Both the position numbers and the translations under genes were made by a program. A DNA stretch of 13,643 bases from Nitrospiraceae bacterium (lineage in GTDB: Bacteria; Nitrospirota; Nitrospiria; Nitrospirales; UBA8639), in contig DOFS01000260.1 of NCBI GenBank assembly GCA_003523945.1, positions 1 to 13,643 on the forward strand, given 5' to 3'. This document shows, piece by piece, positions 8,350-13,643 of this stretch (its first letter is position 1; each line of letters starts with the position of its first letter). The notes below the pieces were generated by a model. The model was given only the letters and a program-made list of their open reading frames with translations, searched no databases and had not been told where the DNA came from.

Positions 8350-8997
8350 ATGTTGGATGAAACTCGTACTACAGAATGTGAGGGAGTATCGGAATTATCC
8401 AACCCTCAGAAGGGCAAAGAACTCAGTGCCTACGATCGGGAGCTGGTAGAACTCATTGGACGGACTGCTCAGGGAGATGAGGGCGCATTGGGGGCTCTGT
8501 ACGACAAAACGGGGTCTCATGTGTATGGTTTGGGATTTCGAGTTCTGGGTGATACGACCATGGCAGAAGAAGTCACGATGGATGTTTTTCTGCAGGTTTG
8601 GCGACAGGCAGGACAATTTGATCAGAGCAGAGGCAATCCTTTGGTTTGGCTGGCAGTGTTGACTCGCAGTCGAGCAATTGATCGTCTCCGGGTAGGCAAG
8701 AAAGATCGAGAAGTTCGCGAACCCATCGAAACGGTCTCTGAGGAGCCGAATGCAGAAAGTGACCCTGAACAGAGCAGTGTTTATTTAGAGCAATGTCGAA
8801 TCGTCAGACAGGCCATCAATTCCTTGCCTTCTGAGCAGCGTGAAATGATCGAATTGGCCTATTTTGGAGGGCTAAGCCAACGTGAAATTGCGACTCAGAC
8901 CGGCGAACCGCTTGGTACGGTGAAAACCCGAATCCGATTGGGTATGGTAAAATTGCGAACTCTCCTTGGTCCTCTTGAGGAAGGGCTTATTTCATGA
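8350..8997 (+). CDS. ECF-type RNA polymerase sigma factor
   Basis: The 215-residue product is a group IV (ECF) sigma factor, which directs RNA polymerase to a small regulon. Region 2 spans about residues 30-115, including 'AEEVTMDVFLQVWRQAGQFD' (72-91) and the DNA-melting and -10 recognition helix ending 'TRSRAIDRLR'. An acidic linker (about 120-142) follows. Region 4 (about 150-205) contains 'LPSEQREMIELAYFGGLSQREIA' and 'PLGTVKTRIRLGMVKLR', the helix-turn-helix for the -35 box. It resembles the SigK/RpoE-like ECFs that pair with ChrR-type anti-sigma factors. The ribosome site before the ATG is weak (AAAGAATAAATCCAA), and about the first 25 residues are not conserved sigma sequence, so the true start could be slightly downstream. 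Its stop overlaps the anti-sigma start (ATGA), so the two are translationally coupled. Its likely targets are its own promoter and the divergent envelope block; this is inference. Confidence 0.92.
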   Translation: MLDETRTTECEGVSELSNPQKGKELSAYDRELVELIGRTAQGDEGALGALYDKTGSHVYGLGFRVLGDTTMAEEVTMDVFLQVWRQAGQFDQSRGNPLVWLAVLTRSRAIDRLRVGKKDREVREPIETVSEEPNAESDPEQSSVYLEQCRIVRQAINSLPSEQREMIELAYFGGLSQREIATQTGEPLGTVKTRIRLGMVKLRTLLGPLEEGLIS

Positions 8998-9626
8998 TCC
9001 GACGAGACCCCGGCGATGAAGTTTTGGAACAGGCCGCACTCTATGCTTTGGGCGTGCTTGAAGGGAAAGAGAAGGCAGCCTTCGAGAAGTTGGTCGCCGA
9101 AGCCTGTGCGACGTGTCAGGCCGTCAAAGACTTTCAGAATGTCGCAGGCCAACTAGGGAGCACAGCGACACCAATGACCCCACCATCTTCCCTTCGTACG
9201 AGGCTGCTGGAACGTGTTGCCGCTGAGCGAAAGATCGATAAGCCTGAGTCGACATCCAAGCCCGCTGAACAAATACAAAATACAGGGCTGACATTCGTTC
9301 GAGCCCATGATGATCTCTGGAAGGTGATCTTACCTGGAATCTTATTGAAACCGCTTAGTTTTGATAAAGCTCAGGGGCGAATGACCGCACTTGCGCGAAT
9401 GGCACCAGGTTCGAGTTATGCCGCTCACAAGCACAATGCTCCTGAAGAATTTTACGTGTTAGAAGGGACCTGCTTTGTTGGTGGGCAATTACTGCGCCCC
9501 GGCGATTATCACCGGGCAGAAGCCGGCACGGTACATCACGAGACTTCCTCCGAGGACGGGTGCCTGATGCTCATGATTTTCTCGCCCAAAAACGAGATGC
9601 TAGAACATGTTTCGACTGCGGAGTAA
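8994..9626 (+). CDS. ChrR-type cupin anti-sigma factor
   Basis: The 210-residue product probably binds and holds the upstream ECF sigma factor in the cytoplasm; there is no membrane segment. Residues 1-50 resemble an anti-sigma domain ('ALYALGVLEGKEKAAFEKLV' then C38-x2-C41). The histidine normally preceding this pair (HxxxCxxC) is missing, and there is no histidine at all in residues 1-50. Residues about 100-200 are a ChrR-like cupin. Motif 1 is complete (G139, H145, H147, E151, G158 in the G-x5-H-x-H-x3-E-x6-G pattern), and motif 2 has 'GDYHRAEAGTVHHETSSEDG' with H181/H182 as the remaining ligand. The cupin can therefore bind a metal. In Rhodobacter ChrR releases RpoE on singlet oxygen; whether the signal is the same here is unknown. 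The start is fixed by the ATGA overlap, with AGGAAGGG about 9 nt upstream. Confidence 0.9.
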   Translation: MIRRDPGDEVLEQAALYALGVLEGKEKAAFEKLVAEACATCQAVKDFQNVAGQLGSTATPMTPPSSLRTRLLERVAAERKIDKPESTSKPAEQIQNTGLTFVRAHDDLWKVILPGILLKPLSFDKAQGRMTALARMAPGSSYAAHKHNAPEEFYVLEGTCFVGGQLLRPGDYHRAEAGTVHHETSSEDGCLMLMIFSPKNEMLEHVSTAE

Positions 9627-9888
9627 CGAATTCCATTTCGTCCTTCTGCCTAAGATAGCTGTTTCCTTTTATCAATCCTGACGAGAGATTCAATTATTCT
9701 CGTGACCTTCTTTCAACATTCCGCCCCTCATCCCAATTCTCTCTCATCTCTCCTTCCAAGCACTGTTCGACCCTATCATTGAGCCAAACTTCTGGTATTG
9801 TTTGAACAATCTTCCTCCAATACCTCCTAGAATTTTTTGGTAGAGGGCCATTTTTAATCTCCATGGGACATGAATGAAAAAAATTCTT

Positions 9889-9993
9889 CTATAGTTGGGG
9901 AGAGCTAATGATCAGACCAACAACCGCGTACAACGAGGTGTGTCGGTTGGGACTCTTCTTGTCACCCCCAACCGACTCACCGGACATCGGCAT
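9889..9993 (-). CDS. Possible small protein gene, 34 codons
   Basis: On the - strand an ATG at 9993 is preceded by GGAGGAGACC, a near-ideal ribosome site, and opens a 34-residue frame ending in TAG. The product starts 'MPMSGESVGGDKKSPNRH' and ends with a hydrophobic stretch 'LYAVVGLIISS', so a small membrane peptide is conceivable. It begins 45 nt after the stop of the Cys-rich gene on the same strand and could be the third gene of that unit. The frame contains a long inverted repeat, so the same bases may instead act as an RNA structure. I recognise no homologue. The ribosome site is the main support. Confidence 0.35.
   Translation of the reverse strand: MPMSGESVGGDKKSPNRHTSLYAVVGLIISSPQL
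9938..9980. repeat. Long inverted repeat (hairpin) near the small gene
   Basis: Bases 9938-9951 (GTGTGTCGGTTGGG) pair with 9967-9980 (CCCAACCGACTCAC) over 14 positions with one mismatch, leaving a 15-nt loop. Neither strand has a T-run after the stem, so it is not a classical intrinsic terminator. It could still end or protect transcripts arriving from either side, since it lies between the rightward sigma/anti-sigma unit and the leftward secreted-protein unit. Confidence 0.55.
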
Positions 9994-10038
9994 GGTCTCC
10001 TCCAATATTTGACTATTTAGGGGGATCTTGGGAAGACG

Positions 10039-10347
10039 TTAGAGGCAGGCACAGCGGCATTCTCCGGTTCTGGTGTCAAAGATATTGGTGCAAGTATCGA
10101 AAAGCCAGCAGGTGTCACCCGGTTTCGTGCACGTCTCTCCGACGGCGGCGGTGCATATCGCACCGGGTGGGACGGCGGGACCATTAAGAGGTGTGGCTCC
10201 TGCTGGAACGGGCGTTGGTGGATTGCTTGGTACAGGGGTTTCCCCGCAGCATAAGAACCCCGATAGGGAAATGATGAGCGTCGTGGCGATGATGAGGAAG
10301 ATAAGGGCTTTCGCCACTTTGGACTTGTAAGTGGGTAATGGTTCCAT
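10039..10347 (-). CDS. Small Cys-rich membrane-anchored or secreted protein, function unknown
   Basis: The 102-residue product has a basic start (KSK), one hydrophobic segment at about residues 12-32 ('ALIFLIIATTLIISLSGFL') and then C33-C34. A Pro/Gly-rich linker (about 36-62) leads into a C-terminal knot-like region with cysteines at 65, 73, 80, 86, 97, 99 and 101, ending 'GECRCACL'. Counting both groups there are nine cysteines. The segment before C33 does not match a canonical lipobox (the residue just before the Cys is Leu), so lipidation is uncertain. The C-terminal domain probably forms disulfides outside the cytoplasm. The start is well supported by AAGGAGG five nt upstream. It lies 135 bp downstream of the secreted protein gene on the same strand, probably as part of one unit. 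I do not recognise the family and give no function. Confidence 0.72.
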   Translation of the reverse strand: MEPLPTYKSKVAKALIFLIIATTLIISLSGFLCCGETPVPSNPPTPVPAGATPLNGPAVPPGAICTAAVGETCTKPGDTCWLFDTCTNIFDTRTGECRCACL

Positions 10348-10482
10348 TGATTCCTCCTTGTTTAGCCATGGACATATTGATAAGTAAACTTGCTATTTGA
10401 ATGGGCCATGTATTTTTGCAAGGCTCGCACATAGCTCTGGTTAACGTGAGCAGCGGCCAATTTAGATTTTTTTGAAATGTTT

Positions 10483-11193
10483 CTAGGGAGCAGGATTGCT
10501 ATGAGGGACCTTGAAAAATCCTGGGAATTGAACACTGGAGGTTTTTGGTTCAATATTCTGGACATGGATTGAACTACCAAGACCGATTCCTCCATTTATT
10601 CTGAGTGGTTCGCTTCCTAGCGAACCAATTTGTGATGAAAAGGAATACACGGCCTTGACGATCAGGTCATCGGTGGATCGTGTGATGTAGAGAAATCCTT
10701 CAATGACCTCAAAATCCGCAACTTGGGGAAGAGAACCACGGACCGCCTGTGTAATATCTTCACAATCCACTTTAGCCGTTTCAAAGTTTGCAATGGTCAT
10801 TGGGCCAAGGTTGACACCTTTCAAGTTGGAGTTCTGAGCTGTTTCGGGGATTGAAAGTAATACATTGATCGTGGTGCTGGTATTTGCCCCGGTTGCAAAA
10901 AACACATTCAGAGCCGTTGCATAGCTTCCGGGTTCAAAGTCCCGGTAGTTGTAGATGCCGGATCCGTTGATGACCCGTTCTTGAGGCGGCGTGAACCCAG
11001 GCTTAAATCCACAGACAAATTTTGCCGCATAGACGATTGAATTGAGTGAAATATTCGGAACAAGTGTCTTTGGAACTTGAGCAAATGCCTTGTCGACAGT
11101 CATTAAGCCCATCGTTACCACCATCACTGCCACACCGATCAGTAATGCAATCCATTTGTTTGTTTGTTGATTTGTAAATTGAACCCGTTCCAT
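10483..11193 (-). CDS. Secreted protein of unknown function ('KFVCG' type)
   Basis: The 236-residue product has a basic-polar start, a hydrophobic core (15-31, 'IALLIGVAVMVVTMGLM') and a likely cleavage site after 'KAFA' (residue 38). The mature protein has 'YAAKFVCGF' (55-63), 'EPGSYATALNVF' (87-98), C144 after 'FETAKVD', 'EGFLYITRSTDDLIVKAVYSF' in overlapping pieces at about 165-185 and 'GSSIHVQNIEPK' (206-217). I have seen this arrangement in uncharacterised exported bacterial proteins: 'KFVCG', then a PG-Y-T-N beta region, then a 'GF.VI...L.V.AVY' strand and an 'SI.V..I.PK' ending. I know no function. C61 and C144 may form a disulfide. The start has AAAGGAG about 8 nt upstream. It is the first gene of a leftward unit with the Cys-rich gene. 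It looks like a beta-sandwich envelope protein, which is inference. Confidence 0.78.
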   Translation of the reverse strand: MERVQFTNQQTNKWIALLIGVAVMVVTMGLMTVDKAFAQVPKTLVPNISLNSIVYAAKFVCGFKPGFTPPQERVINGSGIYNYRDFEPGSYATALNVFFATGANTSTTINVLLSIPETAQNSNLKGVNLGPMTIANFETAKVDCEDITQAVRGSLPQVADFEVIEGFLYITRSTDDLIVKAVYSFSSQIGSLGSEPLRINGGIGLGSSIHVQNIEPKTSSVQFPGFFKVPHSNPAP

Positions 11194-11974
11194 CTCATTT
11201 TCTCCTTTAATGTAAGGTTGAACTAAAATGTGTGAGTCCTATCTCGATACCGAGTGCTTTATCCTGGTGTAGGAACGATATGGTCCTCCTTTCTTTTTAT
11301 TCACAGTGATCATTTGCCATGTTTTCAGAGGTTCAAATCATCAAGCTATGACCCTCTTGTATTTCTTATTACGCAGGGATTTGTATTTTGGATGTACAAA
11401 TTGAGAATTTTTTTTGGTGAAAAAGTTTAGAGAGAAAAACGGCGCCTCAAACGATAAGTGACTTGTTTTTAGTATTTGCTGGGATGTGTCTGGAAATGAG
11501 GCTAGTTGAAGTGAGTATCTTGGGGGGAATAATCTGTGCGGGGGTGACGACTCCTTTGACAGAAAATTCTCAGGATTCCTAGATGGCAAGTCGAACTGAA
11601 GCTAAGAAGGACAAGCAGTTCTGTAGGCTTAATTAGTCTTGCCTTTCATGAGAAAAAAATCATTTCTGAAAGGTCGTAAGCAATCCTTTTCCTCTATTAG
11701 AATTTAGAGGGAATCTATTGGCCTGTGATCTTTAGGATTCAGCAGGAATGTTGACAAAAGAATGTCGGCTAAGAATCTGAAGCATCTCCTGGCTCGCCAA
11801 AGGTAGTTCGGGAAAGCCAATGTGCTTTACTTATCGGTAGGAGCTATCCCTAAAGAATTATTGAGCCAGTGTGTGAGAATGGTGGGAGTTCAGGCGTCTC
11901 TTCCCATCCATTCTTAAGGTCTGGAATGACACATTATTGGAGTGGGAAGGGAAAAAAGAGGGTCGAGGTTCGGG
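11194..11974. other. Gene-poor region of about 780 bp
   Basis: I see no convincing gene here. An 82-codon - strand frame at 11341-11589 has no ribosome site and a Lys/Ser/Phe-rich, low-information product. Small symmetric elements are present, such as CCTTTCA (11642-11648) with TGAAAGG (11667-11673) and CCTCTA (11691-11696) with TAGAGG (11705-11710). None has a following T-run long enough to be a sure terminator. The right-hand part of the region must contain the end of the pentapeptide-gene transcript, and the left part the promoter of the secreted-protein gene. Confidence 0.5.
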
Positions 11975-12637
11975 TTAATTCAATGGATTGGTGAACAGCC
12001 CTGGCGCATCTGCTTGAAGCTGTACAAGAAGAGCCTGATCAAGGTTGGCGAGATAAAGTGTTTTGGCTTTGGCGAGGAGATCAACTGATGCGTGTGTGAC
12101 GCTTTGGAGATTCGCTTCCTGTAGGTTCGCACCGGTCAAAGATGTATCCTGGAGGGAGGCTCCTTCCAGATTGGCCCGTATGAGTTTGGCCTCACGCAAA
12201 TCAGTTAAGTGGAGCTTGGCTTTGGCCAGATTGGCTCCTGTAAGATTTCCCCATGGAAGTGACGCACGGGTAAGATTGGCCCCTTCAAGATTCGCGCCTT
12301 CCAGGTTACAGGCAATCAATCCTGTGCCGGACAAATCAATCCTGGGCATGGTGGCACGTGAAAGATTGGCCTTAATCAAATTCGCTTCCAGTACATCGGC
12401 TTCGGTGAGGTTGGCGCCCGAGAGATTGGCTTCCGTTAAATTCGCATGAAAGAGATAGGCGTCCGAAAGGTCGGCCCCTTGCAAATTAGCTTGGCTCAAA
12501 TCGAGTCCGGTAAAGTCGTATCCTGAAAGATCGGCTCCGCTCAGATCGGGTTGAATGGCCTGGCTTGTCCGTCGGAATTTGTTCCATTCCTGGACGCCTC
12601 CCTTGATGAGGCGGTCCACATGTTCAGGATTTGCCAT
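11975..12637 (-). CDS. Pentapeptide-repeat protein
   Basis: The 220-residue product is built from roughly thirty tandem A(D/N)LxX pentapeptides between about residues 30 and 180, for example 'LSQANLQGADLSDAYL', 'LTEANLSGANLTEADV' and 'LEGANLEGANLTRASL'. Such repeats fold into a right-handed quadrilateral beta-helix. A short helical N-terminal cap (1-28, 'PEHVDRLIKGGVQEWNKFR') and a C-terminal helix region ('LANLDQALLVQLQ') flank them. There is no signal peptide or membrane segment, so it is probably cytoplasmic. The family includes DNA-mimic proteins that act on gyrase and many members of unknown role; nothing here tells which applies. It lies 65 bp after hflC on the same strand, with no hairpin between, and is probably co-transcribed. 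The ribosome site before the ATG is weak. Confidence 0.88.
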   Translation of the reverse strand: MANPEHVDRLIKGGVQEWNKFRRTSQAIQPDLSGADLSGYDFTGLDLSQANLQGADLSDAYLFHANLTEANLSGANLTEADVLEANLIKANLSRATMPRIDLSGTGLIACNLEGANLEGANLTRASLPWGNLTGANLAKAKLHLTDLREAKLIRANLEGASLQDTSLTGANLQEANLQSVTHASVDLLAKAKTLYLANLDQALLVQLQADAPGLFTNPLN

Positions 12638-12702
12638 GGGAAGAATGCCTGAATGGAACTTGAACCGTATTGCCTGGATGGGGGTGATGGGGTTCTGGTT
12701 GG

Positions 12703-13560
12703 TTACCGTTTTTTAAGGTACTTGAGGAATTCCGAATCCGGAGAGAGGACCAAGGTGGTATTATTTGCAAAGGTCTTCTTATAGGCTTCCATAGTTCGGA
12801 TGAATTCAAAAAACTCCGGGCCTTGTTGATAGGCGTTCGCATAGATTTTGTAGGCTTTGGCTTCACCGTCTCCTCGCAGTTCCTGTGCGGTTTTATAGGC
12901 TTCAGCCAGAATGATTTGCTTGTCTTTTTCAGCTTCGGAGCGAATTTTTTGGGCTTCTTCCTCGCCCTCCGCTCGATATTGCTTGGCTTGGCGCTCCCGT
13001 TCAGCCTGCATCCGTTGGAATATCGCTTTTTCATTTTGCTCAGGCAGGTCCGCCCGCTTAATGCGCACATCCAGGACTTCAAGTCCGTAGGCCGAGGCTT
13101 TTTCGTTGGATCGATCCGACACGACCTTCATGATCAATGCCCGGTTTGCGGAAACGATTTCCGTCAGTTCATGCCGGCCTAACTCGACACGCAATTCCGA
13201 ATAAATGATATCGTCCAGGCGCTGGAGGGCTCCTCGTTGTGTCTGAAAAGCCTGAAACACTTTTAAGGGATCAACAATGCGCCATTTGGCGAAATTGTCG
13301 ATCACCATAGACTTCTTGTCACTGGTAATGACATCTCGTACGGGAGCGTCATAGTCCAAATAGCGCTTATCAAAAAAGGTTACTTGGTGATAAAAGGGAA
13401 TTTTAAACTTCAACCCTGGTTCCGTGATGGTTTGGACAGGTTTTCCTAATGCGACCACAATAGCCGTCTCGGTTAAGTCGACCACAAAAAACGGGGAGAG
13501 CCCTAATACTAAGAGCAATCCAAAAACTAATATGACCCCAATGAGGAGATTTTGTTTCAT
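12703..13560 (-). CDS. hflC: Protease modulator HflC
   Basis: The 285-residue product is an SPFH/band-7 membrane protein. It has one N-terminal membrane segment (about 4-26), the band-7 core (about 27-200) and a charged coiled coil rich in Ala/Glu/Lys (about 185-245, 'RAEGEEEAQKIRSEAEKDK'). It ends with the HflC signature 'GEAKAYKIYANAY', 'PEFFEFIRTMEAYKKTF' and 'LVLSPDSEFLKYL'. With HflK it forms a large periplasmic cage around the membrane protease FtsH and tunes degradation of membrane proteins. Length is normal for the family. The ATG overlaps the hflK stop (ATGA), and AAGGAGGGG lies 8 nt upstream, inside the end of hflK. A pentapeptide-repeat gene follows after 65 bp. Confidence 0.95.
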   Translation of the reverse strand: MKQNLLIGVILVFGLLLVLGLSPFFVVDLTETAIVVALGKPVQTITEPGLKFKIPFYHQVTFFDKRYLDYDAPVRDVITSDKKSMVIDNFAKWRIVDPLKVFQAFQTQRGALQRLDDIIYSELRVELGRHELTEIVSANRALIMKVVSDRSNEKASAYGLEVLDVRIKRADLPEQNEKAIFQRMQAERERQAKQYRAEGEEEAQKIRSEAEKDKQIILAEAYKTAQELRGDGEAKAYKIYANAYQQGPEFFEFIRTMEAYKKTFANNTTLVLSPDSEFLKYLKKR

Positions 13561-13643
13561 CGGTTTTCCCCTCCTTGCGTGTTTGTTGCTCCGCGCGAGC
13601 CGGATTGGCGGTCTAACGGAAGGAAGGGCAGGACGTTGCCGGC
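13557..13643 (-). CDS. hflK: Protease modulator HflK, C-terminal end only
   Basis: On the - strand the last 87 bases of the window read in frame as 28 codons plus TGA: 'AGNVLPFLPLDRQSGSRG...' ending 'GGENR'. The 'LPFLPLD' sequence and the position directly before hflC, with an ATGA stop/start overlap, fit the C-terminus of HflK, the partner of HflC around FtsH. Most of the gene lies beyond the right edge. The identification rests mainly on gene order and this short tail. Confidence 0.75.
   Translation of the reverse strand, partial: AGNVLPFLPLDRQSGSRGATNTQGGENR

Larger units (their letters stand above)
9627..10038. other. Intergenic region after the anti-sigma gene
   Basis: About 410 bp lie between the anti-sigma stop and the Cys-rich gene. 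The stretch is T- and C-rich on the + strand near the anti-sigma gene. It contains a weak 6-bp stem (ACGAGA 9681-9686 with TCTCGT 9698-9703) without a T-run, an imperfect dyad ATTGTT-TG-AACAAT (9797-9810), and a large hairpin plus a possible short gene at 9889-9993, listed separately. I see no standard intrinsic terminator for the sigma/anti-sigma unit. Confidence 0.45.

Noticed and set aside
9681..9703. Weak stem after the anti-sigma gene as its terminator
   Set aside because: It has only six pairs, an 11-nt loop and no T-run.
10184..10432. 82-codon - strand frame starting with a CxxC peptide
   Set aside because: It overlaps the better supported Cys-rich gene in another frame and has no good ribosome site.
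11341..11589. 82-codon - strand frame
   Set aside because: It has no ribosome site, a low-information composition and no recognisable domain, and it lies in an AT-rich spacer.
12063..12449. 128-codon + strand frame with RLAP/RFAP-like repeats
   Set aside because: It is the antisense shadow of the pentapeptide-repeat gene; its repeats come from the 15-bp periodicity of that gene.

Overview
The window comes from a Gram-negative bacterium. It carries an outer-membrane beta-barrel of TonB-receptor type, several Sec-type signal peptides and an hflK-hflC pair. GC content looks balanced by eye. The mix of DUF4331, an ECF sigma/ChrR pair and small secreted proteins of the 'KFVCG' type would fit Nitrospirota, but that assignment is only a guess. 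I see no rRNA, tRNA, CRISPR array, transposase or phage gene.

Layout. (1) 2-1738, + strand: the C-terminal part of a PAS-GAF-PAS sensor histidine kinase cut by the left window edge. (2) 1841-8187, - strand: a five-gene block read leftwards: secreted DUF4331 protein, secreted TPR protein, HupE/UreJ-like membrane protein with an extracytoplasmic EF-hand loop, stand-alone secreted STN-domain protein, and a TonB-receptor-like barrel without a plug. The TPR and HupE genes overlap by ATGA, the STN gene follows HupE after 2 nt, and a perfect 11-bp hairpin separates DUF4331 from the TPR gene. (3) 8350-9626, + strand, divergent from DUF4331: an ECF sigma factor overlapping (ATGA) a ChrR-type cupin anti-sigma factor. 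(4) 9889-11193, - strand: a secreted protein of unknown function, a small Cys-rich membrane or secreted protein, and a possible 34-codon gene. (5) 11194-11974: about 780 bp with no convincing gene. (6) 11975-13643, - strand: end of hflK, hflC (ATGA overlap) and a pentapeptide-repeat protein.

The most interesting part is regions 2 and 3 taken together. They look like a self-contained envelope system under its own ECF sigma/cupin anti-sigma switch. It has an outer-membrane barrel, a periplasmic STN protein, an inner-membrane HupE-like permease with a nickel-type HX5DH motif, and two secreted partners. Compared with a FecA-type receptor, the STN domain is a separate protein, the plug is missing, and the anti-sigma factor is a soluble cupin protein with a degenerate zinc-binding N-terminus. 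Metal or small-molecule acquisition is a reasonable hypothesis, but the sequence does not show the substrate.
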